Shown: positions 35,280 to 43,183 of the stretch, piece after piece | How positions within the stretch are numbered: position 1 is the first letter of the stretch | Layout of the letters: each line of letters starts with the position of its first letter | Assembly (NCBI GenBank): GCA_019347945.1 | Contig: JAHWKK010000004.1 | Span: 1 to 64,000 of the forward strand | Reading direction: 5' to 3' | Length of the DNA stretch: 64,000 nucleotides | DNA from: Acidobacteriota bacterium | GTDB taxonomy: Bacteria; Acidobacteriota; Thermoanaerobaculia; Gp7-AA8; JAHWKK01 | Notes under the pieces: model-generated | Seen by the model: the letters and a program-made list of their open reading frames with translations, nothing else | Databases searched by the model: none | Told to the model about the DNA's origin: nothing | Position numbers and translations under genes: made by a program

Positions 35280-38002
35280 TGCCTGTTCTCGAGGAGGCGC
35301 GGCCAGTTCACCATCACACGGGTCGGTGGCGAGGCATCGAAGTCACGCTTCATGAGGACCAGAAGCCTGCGGCCATCCGGAGCGACCTCGAATCCGGAGA
35401 GGTCGGGATTGTCGAAGATGGTTTGCGGATCCTCACCAGGATCGCTCACACTCGAAGACAGCAGCCTGGTGCCGGCCAGATAGAAGAGCGTCTCTCCGTT
35501 CTGACTCCAGGCCGGAGAGGTCCCGCCGCTGAGGGAGATCTGTCGCGCTGGTCCGGGGCCGGGGAATGGTTTGATGTAGACCTGCGACTGCCCCGATTCG
35601 TCCGATGTGTAGCTCACCCATTTACCGTCGGGAGAGAACCGCGCATGGTTCTCCGCGAACGGAGAGCGAACGAACGGAAACGGCTCGGCGTCACCCTCGA
35701 GCGGCGCGACCCATAGATCTCTCTTCATCGCCGGCTCTTTATCGGTGGCGTAGAGGAGATAGCGTCCGTCGGGCGAGATGTCCCTCGGGATCTGCACACC
35801 CGGCTCGGCAAGCACGAGTGCATCATCGCGCTGACTGTCGAGCTCTTTCACATAGATGTCGGGCACACCCGACCTGTCCGAGGCGTAATAGATCCGCCCG
35901 CCGTCCGGGCTCAGGAGAGGCGAAGCCTCCCATCCCGGCTCGTAGGTGAGGCGGGTCGAGGTCTCACGCTCGACGCCGAAGAACCACAAATCGAAGGTTC
36001 CGATGGAGGGATCAGCAACGGCAGCCAGAAGTCTCGTGCCGTCGGCCGTGAATCGCGGAGCACTCGAGTACTCGCGCGGCTGTGCCGGAAAGGCGCCGAG
36101 ATTCAGCCCCGAATGGTCGATCCATCGCAGGGTCGAGCCGGTACGCGGCTCCTGGACGGTCAGAATCCCGTTGTTCGACACAGAGAAACTCGCGGCGCCC
36201 GTCGGGAGAAAGTAGTAGACGTGCTCGCTCACGACAATCGGATCTCCAGTAAAGGAGAGATCCTCTTCATCGAACGGCGCGGCGAGAAGAATGCCGTTCC
36301 GGACGAAGAGCAGGTATCCGGGGGCCACATACTGAACTCTCGATGGAACGTCGCCAATGTACCTGATCTCCGGAGAGTCGATGGACGCTGCCATCAGTCT
36401 GTGTGGCTGCACGTCCCGGTTCGGTTCCCGGGTGAACGTGATGAAAAGAAACCGCCGGCCATCCGGAAGGAACGTAGGGAAAGCGTGTCCGAGGTCGTGT
36501 TGCGCAGCGTCAGGTTTGGTGATCCCGACCGGGGCTCCTCCGTTCGCGGGGACCATCCGGATTCCTTGTCGCGTCGAGCCGACCAGGATACGCCCTTCCG
36601 GTCCCCATTCGATTCCGACGGCGGTTGGAACGTCCGCAAGTACCTGCACCGGGCCACCATCCGCGTCCACCCGATGAAGCCGCCCCGCGGCGAGAAAGGC
36701 AATCGATCTGCTGTCGGGGGACCAGGATACGACGCCCGCTCCCTCAGAACCCTCAACTGGCCGGACTTCAAAGGAATCGAGCGATCGGACCCATAGGCTT
36801 TGGGGGTGGTCGACCCCGGCGGCGTTGAAGACCACCTTCGAACCGTCCGGCGAGATGCGTGCGAGAGAGGCAGCGCGATAGGTGCGGTCGATCCCGGGAA
36901 TCGTGAACTGGTAGTGCGGTTTCGGCGCGCTCTTCCTCGCAAGGAAATAGCCGAGGACTCCGGCAGCCGCGAGGCCAGTGATCAGGCAGAGCGCGAGAAA
37001 AAGCTGGTCGCGTCGGCGCTTTCTGATTCGAAGCGGGGTGATCACACCCGCCTGCGATCCGGCCTCGCTGATCCACTTCAGCTCGCTCGCCACGTCGTGT
37101 GCCGACTGCCACCGGTCATCGGGATCTTTCTCGAGACATCTGGCGATCACGTGCTCGAGCGCCGGCGGAGTGAGCGGCTGCATGTCGCGAATCGGGCGTG
37201 GCTCGCCGCTCACGATCTGCGCGATGAGCGACGTTTTCGATTTTCCGTCGAATGCCCGCTTTCCGGTCGCCATCTCATAGAGCACGCACCCGAGTGCAAA
37301 GATGTCCGTACGCGGGTCTGCCTCGATCCCCTCGAGCTGCTCGGGCGCCATGTACTGGAACGTTCCGAGAATCGTTCCCTCGGCGGTGAGCGGCTCCTGC
37401 GGCCGGAATGCCGTGGGTTCGTCCACAGCTACAGGTGGCTGAGATGACCCGGGGAGGCTTAAGCGGATATCACTTTTTGCCAGGCCGAAGTCGAGGAGTT
37501 TCGTACCCGACTTCGTGATCATGACATTGCCCGGCTTGAGATCGCGGTGGACCACTCCCGCGCGATGCGCCCGGTCGAGCGCCTCGGCGATCTGCGCGCC
37601 GTACTTCAGGACGTCTGTCAGGGGGAGCGGCCCCTTCGCGATTCGCTCGGCAAGCGATTCGCCATCGATCAGTTCCATGACGAGGTAGGAGAGGCTCGGG
37701 GCTCGGGGCTCGAGGCTCGGATCCCCCGCGAGTCCCGAGCCTCGAGTCTCGAGACTCGCTTCGCCGACGTCGTGCAGCACGCAGATATGCGGGTGATTGA
37801 GCTGTGAGATCGTCTTCGCCTCGCGCTCGAATCGCAGCTTGAGCTGCGCGTTCGACGCGAACTCGGCCGGGAGGATTTTCACGGCGACGTCGCGCTCCAG
37901 GCGCGTGTCGCGCGCACGCCACACCTCCCCCATGCCGCCAGCGCCAATGCGGGAGATCACCTCGTAAGGACCCAGCCGGTTGCCACTGTGAATGTTCGTC
38001 AT
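35276..38002 (-). CDS. Receptor-like Ser/Thr protein kinase with PD40 beta-propeller (kinase 4)
   Basis: 908 residues from ATG 38002, which overlaps the TGA of kinase 5 (ATGA); an in-frame ATG at 38131 would lie inside kinase 5 and is rejected. Motifs [34 protein letters not shown]; transmembrane helix near RDQLFLALCLITGLAAAGVL; propeller blades (SPDGSKVVFN; SPDSRSIAFLAAG; SPDGGRIYYASD; SPDGRYLLYAT; SPDGKWVSYTSD). The loop insertion [19 protein letters not shown] matches kinase 3. Translationally coupled to kinases 5 and 3. Confidence 0.92.
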   Translation of the reverse strand: MTNIHSGNRLGPYEVISRIGAGGMGEVWRARDTRLERDVAVKILPAEFASNAQLKLRFEREAKTISQLNHPHICVLHDVGEASLETRGSGLAGDPSLEPRAPSLSYLVMELIDGESLAERIAKGPLPLTDVLKYGAQIAEALDRAHRAGVVHRDLKPGNVMITKSGTKLLDFGLAKSDIRLSLPGSSQPPVAVDEPTAFRPQEPLTAEGTILGTFQYMAPEQLEGIEADPRTDIFALGCVLYEMATGKRAFDGKSKTSLIAQIVSGEPRPIRDMQPLTPPALEHVIARCLEKDPDDRWQSAHDVASELKWISEAGSQAGVITPLRIRKRRRDQLFLALCLITGLAAAGVLGYFLARKSAPKPHYQFTIPGIDRTYRAASLARISPDGSKVVFNAAGVDHPQSLWVRSLDSFEVRPVEGSEGAGVVSWSPDSRSIAFLAAGRLHRVDADGGPVQVLADVPTAVGIEWGPEGRILVGSTRQGIRMVPANGGAPVGITKPDAAQHDLGHAFPTFLPDGRRFLFITFTREPNRDVQPHRLMAASIDSPEIRYIGDVPSRVQYVAPGYLLFVRNGILLAAPFDEEDLSFTGDPIVVSEHVYYFLPTGAASFSVSNNGILTVQEPRTGSTLRWIDHSGLNLGAFPAQPREYSSAPRFTADGTRLLAAVADPSIGTFDLWFFGVERETSTRLTYEPGWEASPLLSPDGGRIYYASDRSGVPDIYVKELDSQRDDALVLAEPGVQIPRDISPDGRYLLYATDKEPAMKRDLWVAPLEGDAEPFPFVRSPFAENHARFSPDGKWVSYTSDESGQSQVYIKPFPGPGPARQISLSGGTSPAWSQNGETLFYLAGTRLLSSSVSDPGEDPQTIFDNPDLSGFEVAPDGRRLLVLMKRDFDASPPTRVMVNWPRLLENRQ
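37690..37759. repeat. CTCGAG-type repeat inside kinase 4
   Basis: GAGGCTCGGGGCTCGGGG through GAGTCTCGAGACTCG, in frame in the beta4-beta5 loop; one added GGGCTC unit compared with kinase 3. Confidence 0.75.
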
Positions 38003-40773
38003 TTGGCCTTTTCCCTGATATCGGAATCGAAGCCGGCGGAAAGGTGAATGCGATCCTGCATCTGTTCTTCCTCGTACAGCAGAAGAAGGAAGCGCTCCCC
38101 GTCGGGAGCCACGTCGAAATATCGCCCCCATCTCGACTCGCCGAGTCCGTGAATGTGCTCGAAGAGACGCCGCGGCCGCTCGCTCCGGCCTTCCGGACCG
38201 GATGGCATTCTGACGCCGAACATCTGCTCTCCGCTGCGGTAGAAGAGCTCGTCTCCGCGTGGAGACCAGACCGGGTCGTCGCCGCCATCGATGGAGATCA
38301 GAATTTTGGCGTCTCCTTCCAGTGGGCGCAGGTAGATTTCACGCCTTCCTGACTCGTCGGAGGAGTACGCGAGCCACTTTCCGCCCGGTGAGAAACTGGC
38401 GGACCGCTCTTCGAAGGGAGTGGCGACCAGCGGTGCCGGCTTCCTGTCCCGATCCTCGAGAGAAAGCGTCCAGAGATCGCTCCCACCAGAGTCGGCGAAC
38501 TCAGTAAAGACGACAGTTCCATCCGTCGAGACTGATGTTGGCACCTGCTCTCGCGTGCTCTCGGTCAGCCGCTCGACGATTCCGGAACCGTCCGTCCTCA
38601 TCCGATACAGGTTGAACTGACCCGCGCGATCGGACGCAAAGATGATCCACTTCCCGTCCGGAGTCCAGACCGGGTTGTAATTTTCTCCCTCAAAAGTCAG
38701 CCTGACCTGCGTTCCCCGCTCCAGGTCGAGCAGCCACAGATCGTCGTTTGAGGAGACGACCTGCACCGCCACCTTCTGCCCGTCGGGCGAAATCCGGAAA
38801 AGATTGTAAGAGCCGGGCTGCTCGACCGAAGATGTCACATTCCCGTTCAGGTCTGTCCAGAGAAGGCGGTTTCTGCGAACGACCTCACCACCGGGGACGA
38901 ACGCCAGCAGGCCACTGCGTGAGATGGAATAGTGGGACGTTCCGCGTCCCTGGTTCATCAGAACCCCATTCACGAGCTCGACAGGCGTACCGGTCACCTT
39001 CTTCCGCTTGGGATCGAAGGCAACCCCGAACAGCGAGCTCGATCGGGCGAAGAGCAGATAGCCGCCGGCGACATACGAGGCACGTGACCCGCCCTCCAGA
39101 ATGGTCGATCTTGTGCCGTCGCGAAGGGAGACAGCGCCGATCACGGCGCGGTCGAAAAGCTGTCCCGATCTCTCGATGGTGAAGATGATCGTCTCGCCGT
39201 CCGGAAGTACGTCCGGCCATCCATGACTCGACTCTTTCGCAGACAGATCGAGCGTTGTAAGCGTTTCGATTCTGCCCCCCGATGCACTGACTCGTGAGAG
39301 GCCGCTGTTGTAGTGAGGAGCGAAGACGATCGTATCGTCCTCGAGCCAGACGGCACCCGTGGGCGAACCGCGGACAGTCGCGATCCTCGCCACCGCTCCT
39401 CCGTCGACAGCCACCTTGCGCAATTCACCTCCGGCGACGAAACCTACCCACTTCCCATCAGGAGAGAAGAAAGGAGTGTCGGCGTGCTCGGATCCCGGTA
39501 CGACTCTGCCTTCGAACTGGTCGAGCGCGCGAAGGTGCATCATCGCGGGACCGCCGCCCGTGCTGGCCGTGTAGGCGAGGATGCCGCCGTCGGGAGAGAC
39601 CGCAATGTTCGGCAGCATGCTCTGTCCCAGCACTGTTCCTTCGGCCAATGGAATCCCGAGCCGGAGCGACGGCATCCGAGAGTCTCGCAGCTTCCACAGT
39701 GCCGCGCCGAGGGCAGCACTGAGCAGCACGATCACGACCGCTGCCACGACCGCCAGCCGCACTGGAGAGCGTCTTCCACTCTGCGGCTGTACTTCCGACG
39801 AACTCCCGATCCATCGCAGCTGTTCGGCGATGTCACGGGCTGACTGCCAGCGATCGTCGCGATCTTTCCGGAGACACCGTTCGATCAGGTGCTCCAGAGC
39901 GGAAGGCGTCAGCGGCTGCAGAGTTCTCGCCGGCCTCGGCTCGGAGCCGACGATCGCGGCAATCAGACTCGTCTTCGTCTTCCCCTCGAACGCGCGAGTC
40001 CCGGTGAGCATCTCGTACAGAACCGCGCCGAGGGCGAAGATGTCCGTGCGGGGATCCGATTCCTCCCCTTCGAGCTGCTCGGGAGCCATGTATTGAAACG
40101 TCCCGAGGATGGTGCCCTCCTGCGTCAGGGGCTGTGCAGGCCTGAAGGCCGTCGATTGATCCTGGACATCTCGCTGCGGTTCGGCTGAGCTCTTTCGTTG
40201 CAGTCCGCCGGCAGAGAATATGGTAGCTGTCTTGGCCAGACCGAAATCGAGGAGCTTCGCCCCTGAGCGCGTCAGCATGACGTTACCGGGTTTCAGATCC
40301 CGGTGAACCACGCCATGGCGGTGCGCCCGGTCGAGAGCGTCGGCGATCTGGGCACCGTACTTCAGGACCTCGGCGAGAGGGAGGGGCCCCCTGCCGAGCC
40401 GATCGGCGAGCGATTCGCCATCGATCAGCTCCATGACGAGGTAGGAGACGAGAGGCGAGAGGTGAGAGGCGAGTTGTTGTTCTCCCTCGCCTCGCGCCTC
40501 TCCCCTCTCGACTCTCGTCTCTCCCACATCATGCAGCACACAGATATGCGGGTGATTGAGCTGCGAGATCGTCTTCGCCTCGCGCTCGAAGCGAAGCTTC
40601 AGTTGCGCGTTCGCCGCAAACTCCGTCGGGAGGATCTTCACCGCGACGTCGCGCTCCAGTCGCGTGTCGCGCGCACGCCACACCTCTCCCATGCCGCCAG
40701 CGCCGATGCGGGAGACGATTTCGTAGGGTCCGAGACGGCTGCCGGAACTGACGTTCATTGAGGGTGGACTCAT
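37999..40773 (-). CDS. Receptor-like Ser/Thr protein kinase with PD40 beta-propeller (kinase 5)
   Basis: 924 residues. Motifs VAVKILPTEF, VVHRDLKPGN, LLDFGLAK, YMAPEQLEGEES; transmembrane helix around LAVVAAVVIVLLSAALGAAL; propeller blades (SPDGGILAYTA; SPDGKWVGFVAG; TPDGKWIIFASD; SPGGKWLAYSSD). The beta4-beta5 loop holds a different in-frame repeat (TRVERGEARGEGEQQLASHL), encoded by GAGAGGCGAG units, not CTCGAG. ATG start with no good ribosome site; 34 bases downstream of the amidase gene. First intact kinase of the array; its stop overlaps kinase 4. Confidence 0.92.
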   Translation of the reverse strand: MSPPSMNVSSGSRLGPYEIVSRIGAGGMGEVWRARDTRLERDVAVKILPTEFAANAQLKLRFEREAKTISQLNHPHICVLHDVGETRVERGEARGEGEQQLASHLSPLVSYLVMELIDGESLADRLGRGPLPLAEVLKYGAQIADALDRAHRHGVVHRDLKPGNVMLTRSGAKLLDFGLAKTATIFSAGGLQRKSSAEPQRDVQDQSTAFRPAQPLTQEGTILGTFQYMAPEQLEGEESDPRTDIFALGAVLYEMLTGTRAFEGKTKTSLIAAIVGSEPRPARTLQPLTPSALEHLIERCLRKDRDDRWQSARDIAEQLRWIGSSSEVQPQSGRRSPVRLAVVAAVVIVLLSAALGAALWKLRDSRMPSLRLGIPLAEGTVLGQSMLPNIAVSPDGGILAYTASTGGGPAMMHLRALDQFEGRVVPGSEHADTPFFSPDGKWVGFVAGGELRKVAVDGGAVARIATVRGSPTGAVWLEDDTIVFAPHYNSGLSRVSASGGRIETLTTLDLSAKESSHGWPDVLPDGETIIFTIERSGQLFDRAVIGAVSLRDGTRSTILEGGSRASYVAGGYLLFARSSSLFGVAFDPKRKKVTGTPVELVNGVLMNQGRGTSHYSISRSGLLAFVPGGEVVRRNRLLWTDLNGNVTSSVEQPGSYNLFRISPDGQKVAVQVVSSNDDLWLLDLERGTQVRLTFEGENYNPVWTPDGKWIIFASDRAGQFNLYRMRTDGSGIVERLTESTREQVPTSVSTDGTVVFTEFADSGGSDLWTLSLEDRDRKPAPLVATPFEERSASFSPGGKWLAYSSDESGRREIYLRPLEGDAKILISIDGGDDPVWSPRGDELFYRSGEQMFGVRMPSGPEGRSERPRRLFEHIHGLGESRWGRYFDVAPDGERFLLLLYEEEQMQDRIHLSAGFDSDIREKAK
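40445..40526. repeat. GAGACGAGAGGCGAGAG-type repeat inside kinase 5
   Basis: The plus strand starts with GAGACGAGAGGCGAGAG and continues with GAGAGGCGAG units, then a CTCTCGCCTC-type complement, partly palindromic. The same 17-base word recurs at 57886-57902 at the end of the VWFA gene. Confidence 0.7.
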
Positions 40774-40807
40774 TATAGGCCGCCGAGGCGGCTATTCATT
40801 GGACGAT

Positions 40808-42475
40808 TCAGTGCGAGCTCTCCACCGCCGCAGCCCCGCCACTTCCACGGGGCAGCGGAGGCGTGGACACAGGCGCTCTCCGGTGGCGGGTCGCCTGCTC
40901 ATACCCGTAGGCAATCTCAATGAGGATCGGCTCCGACCAGGCATCACCGACAATCTCGAGTCCCACCGGCAGACGCTCCTGCTGCACCCAGCCCATCGGA
41001 ACAGTAATCGCCGGAAAACCGATGGGCGGAGCCAGCAGACCGCTGTTGTTCCCGTGGGGCGTGTTCAGGTCTCCGATCAGTCGCGGCGGATTGTTCCAGG
41101 AGGGATAAACGAGCGCGTCGAGCCGCTGCTCACTCAGGACCCGCCGGACGGCGGCACGAAGCTGGTCGGCGTCCGCGGCTATCCCCACACAAGCCTGGTC
41201 CTCCTCAGGTGAAAGTTCGGCGGCTGCGAAGTACCGCAGCCGAGGCTCGGACGATGGGTGGAACCGACGCGAATCAAGGACCTCCTCGAGCGTGCGTACC
41301 GGCGCGCGGTCTCCGAGGCTGGCGAGGTAGGATTTGAGATCATGCCTGAACCGGCGGCAGACCAGGGTCGTCTCCCGAAGCCGTTCGTGACCAGGAATGG
41401 AGATCGGATCGACGACCACGGCCCCGGCTGAGCGGAGTGCCGCAAGGGCTTCTTCAAACCGGGTTCGCACCTCGGCATCGGCCGTCTTCGTATCGGAAAT
41501 CTGACGGAGGACTCCGATCCGTTTGCCACGCAAACCACCGGCCTTCAGGTGTGCTCTGTAGCCGCCGGGAGGGCTCTTCTCGAGGCTGGAGACCGTGACA
41601 GGGTCAGCGGGATCATGGCCGGCGATCACGTCGAGGACGGCGACTGCGTCGCTGACTGTCCGGGCCATCGGACCGCCGATATCGCGGTCCAGGTTGAGCG
41701 GAACGATTCCATCGCGGCTCGTCAGACCGAGCGTCGAGCGGATGCCCACGAGCGCGGTATGCGACGCCGGTCCGCGAATGGAATTCCCGGTATCGGTGCC
41801 GAGGCCGACAGCGCCAAGGTTGGCGGCCACTGCCGCCGCCGTCCCGCCGCTCGAGCCGGCAGTCGAGCGGTCGAGCGCGTAGGGGTTCTTCGTGTATCCC
41901 GGAAGCCTGGAGCTCACCGTGACGAAGGCAGAAAATGCGAATTCCGAGAGATTGGATTTGGCGAGCACGATCGCGCCGGCCTCACGGAGCCGGCGCACCT
42001 GGAACGAATGGTCCGGAGGCAGCGATTCCTCGAGCACCAGCGAGCCGGCGGTCGTCGGCAGCCCCTCGACGTCATAGTTATCCTTCACGATCACAGGAAT
42101 ACCGTGAAGAGGTCCGACGAGAGCGCCACTCGATCGGAGCGCCGCGTCAAGCGAGTCGGCATTTTCCAGGGCATCGGGATTCAGCGCGATCAGCGAGTTG
42201 ATCGCGGGACCGCTCTTGTCGTAGGCGTCAATCCGCTCGAGGTACGTCTCCACGAGCTGGCGCGCCGTCAGCCGTCCCGCCAGCATCGCCGCATGAATCT
42301 CTGCGATGGTCGCCTCCTCGACTTGGAAAGAGGGCGCCGCATCCTGAGCGTAAAGCGGCTTCGGAATCAGCAGCGCGAACAGCGCTGCAACGGCCATGAT
42401 GCCTGAACACAACAGCGCCGCTTCGAAGAGCCGGTCGTCCTCGCGCGTGCGCTCGGCTGTCTTACCGTAACACAT
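40808..42475 (-). CDS. Exported amidase (amidase signature family)
   Basis: 555 residues. The Ser-cisSer-Lys triad is complete: Lys in GIPVIVKDNYD (about 129), cis-Ser in STAGSSGGTAAAVAA (about 208) and nucleophile in GTDTGNSIRGPAS (about 232). The N-terminus has a hydrophobic stretch (MAVAALFALLIPKPLYAQ) read as a signal peptide; an alternative ATG at 42397 starts exactly there and may be the true start, as neither has a strong ribosome site. Amidases of this kind hydrolyse amides or act in peptide/cyclic-imide breakdown; the substrate is not evident. It lies between a kinase relic upstream and kinase 5 downstream, same strand. Confidence 0.88.
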   Translation of the reverse strand: MCYGKTAERTREDDRLFEAALLCSGIMAVAALFALLIPKPLYAQDAAPSFQVEEATIAEIHAAMLAGRLTARQLVETYLERIDAYDKSGPAINSLIALNPDALENADSLDAALRSSGALVGPLHGIPVIVKDNYDVEGLPTTAGSLVLEESLPPDHSFQVRRLREAGAIVLAKSNLSEFAFSAFVTVSSRLPGYTKNPYALDRSTAGSSGGTAAAVAANLGAVGLGTDTGNSIRGPASHTALVGIRSTLGLTSRDGIVPLNLDRDIGGPMARTVSDAVAVLDVIAGHDPADPVTVSSLEKSPPGGYRAHLKAGGLRGKRIGVLRQISDTKTADAEVRTRFEEALAALRSAGAVVVDPISIPGHERLRETTLVCRRFRHDLKSYLASLGDRAPVRTLEEVLDSRRFHPSSEPRLRYFAAAELSPEEDQACVGIAADADQLRAAVRRVLSEQRLDALVYPSWNNPPRLIGDLNTPHGNNSGLLAPPIGFPAITVPMGWVQQERLPVGLEIVGDAWSEPILIEIAYGYEQATRHRRAPVSTPPLPRGSGGAAAVESSH

Positions 42476-42502
42476 GTTTTACCGTCAGGCCGGCATTCAC
42501 CG

Positions 42503-42829
42503 ATCGATCCATGACGAGGTAGGAGAGGCTCGGGGCTCGAGGCTCGAGGCTCGGATCCCCCGCAGTCCCGAGTCTCGAGTCTCGAGCCTCGCTTCGCCGA
42601 CGTCATGCAGCACGCAGATATGCGGGTGATTGAGCTGTGAGATCGTCTTCGCCTCGCGCTCGAACCGCAGCTTCAGCTGCGCGTTCGACGCGAACTCGGC
42701 CGGGAGGATCTTCACCGCGACGTCGCGCTCCAGGCGCGTGTCGCGCGCACGCCACACCTCTCCCATGCCGCCAGCGCCAATGCGGGAGATCACTTCGTAT
42801 GGGCCGAGCCGGGTACCGACGAGGAGCAT
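42503..42829 (-). pseudogene. Truncated kinase gene (5' third only)
   Basis: [47 protein letters not shown] and [14 protein letters not shown] are the N-lobe of an array kinase. A one-base deletion in the CTCGAG repeat shifts the frame, and homology ends at about 42503, inside the sequence for VMELIDGES. The shifted frame stops at 42497, 22 bases before the amidase start. There is no catalytic loop, so no activity. Confidence 0.85.
42522..42594. repeat. CTCGAG-type repeat in the kinase relic
   Basis: GAGGCTCGGGGCTCGAGG through GAGTCTCGAGCCTCG; same element as in kinases 2-4, one base shorter (CCGCAGTCC versus CCGCGAGTCC). Confidence 0.75.
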
Positions 42830-43183
42830 GTTCAGAAAGTCTGCCGAAGCGACATTATCAACCGACTGCGCCGGAAAAGCGAGACCCAGGCGTTTCTTCG
42901 CAGCGGGGTAATTGAATTCGGCGCGGGAGTCCCGAACCCGCGGCGCTCTGCCCGCCCGGGTGTTCCATCCGCGAGGGCCTTCGGGTAAACGCCGCATTAC
43001 ACGCGATCTTCGCAGGCTTCATGACGACTCAGCCGAAGCCCGACTGAGCGTCCCCCCCTCGTCTGCACCAGTTCGAGGAGCTCGTCGGCGACGTCTGTAC
43101 GTGTTTTGTCGAGTGTGCGTTCATGTTCATGTACTAACTTCATACGAAACCGGTTCTATGACACGCCGTCAAAGTTGTAAGTC

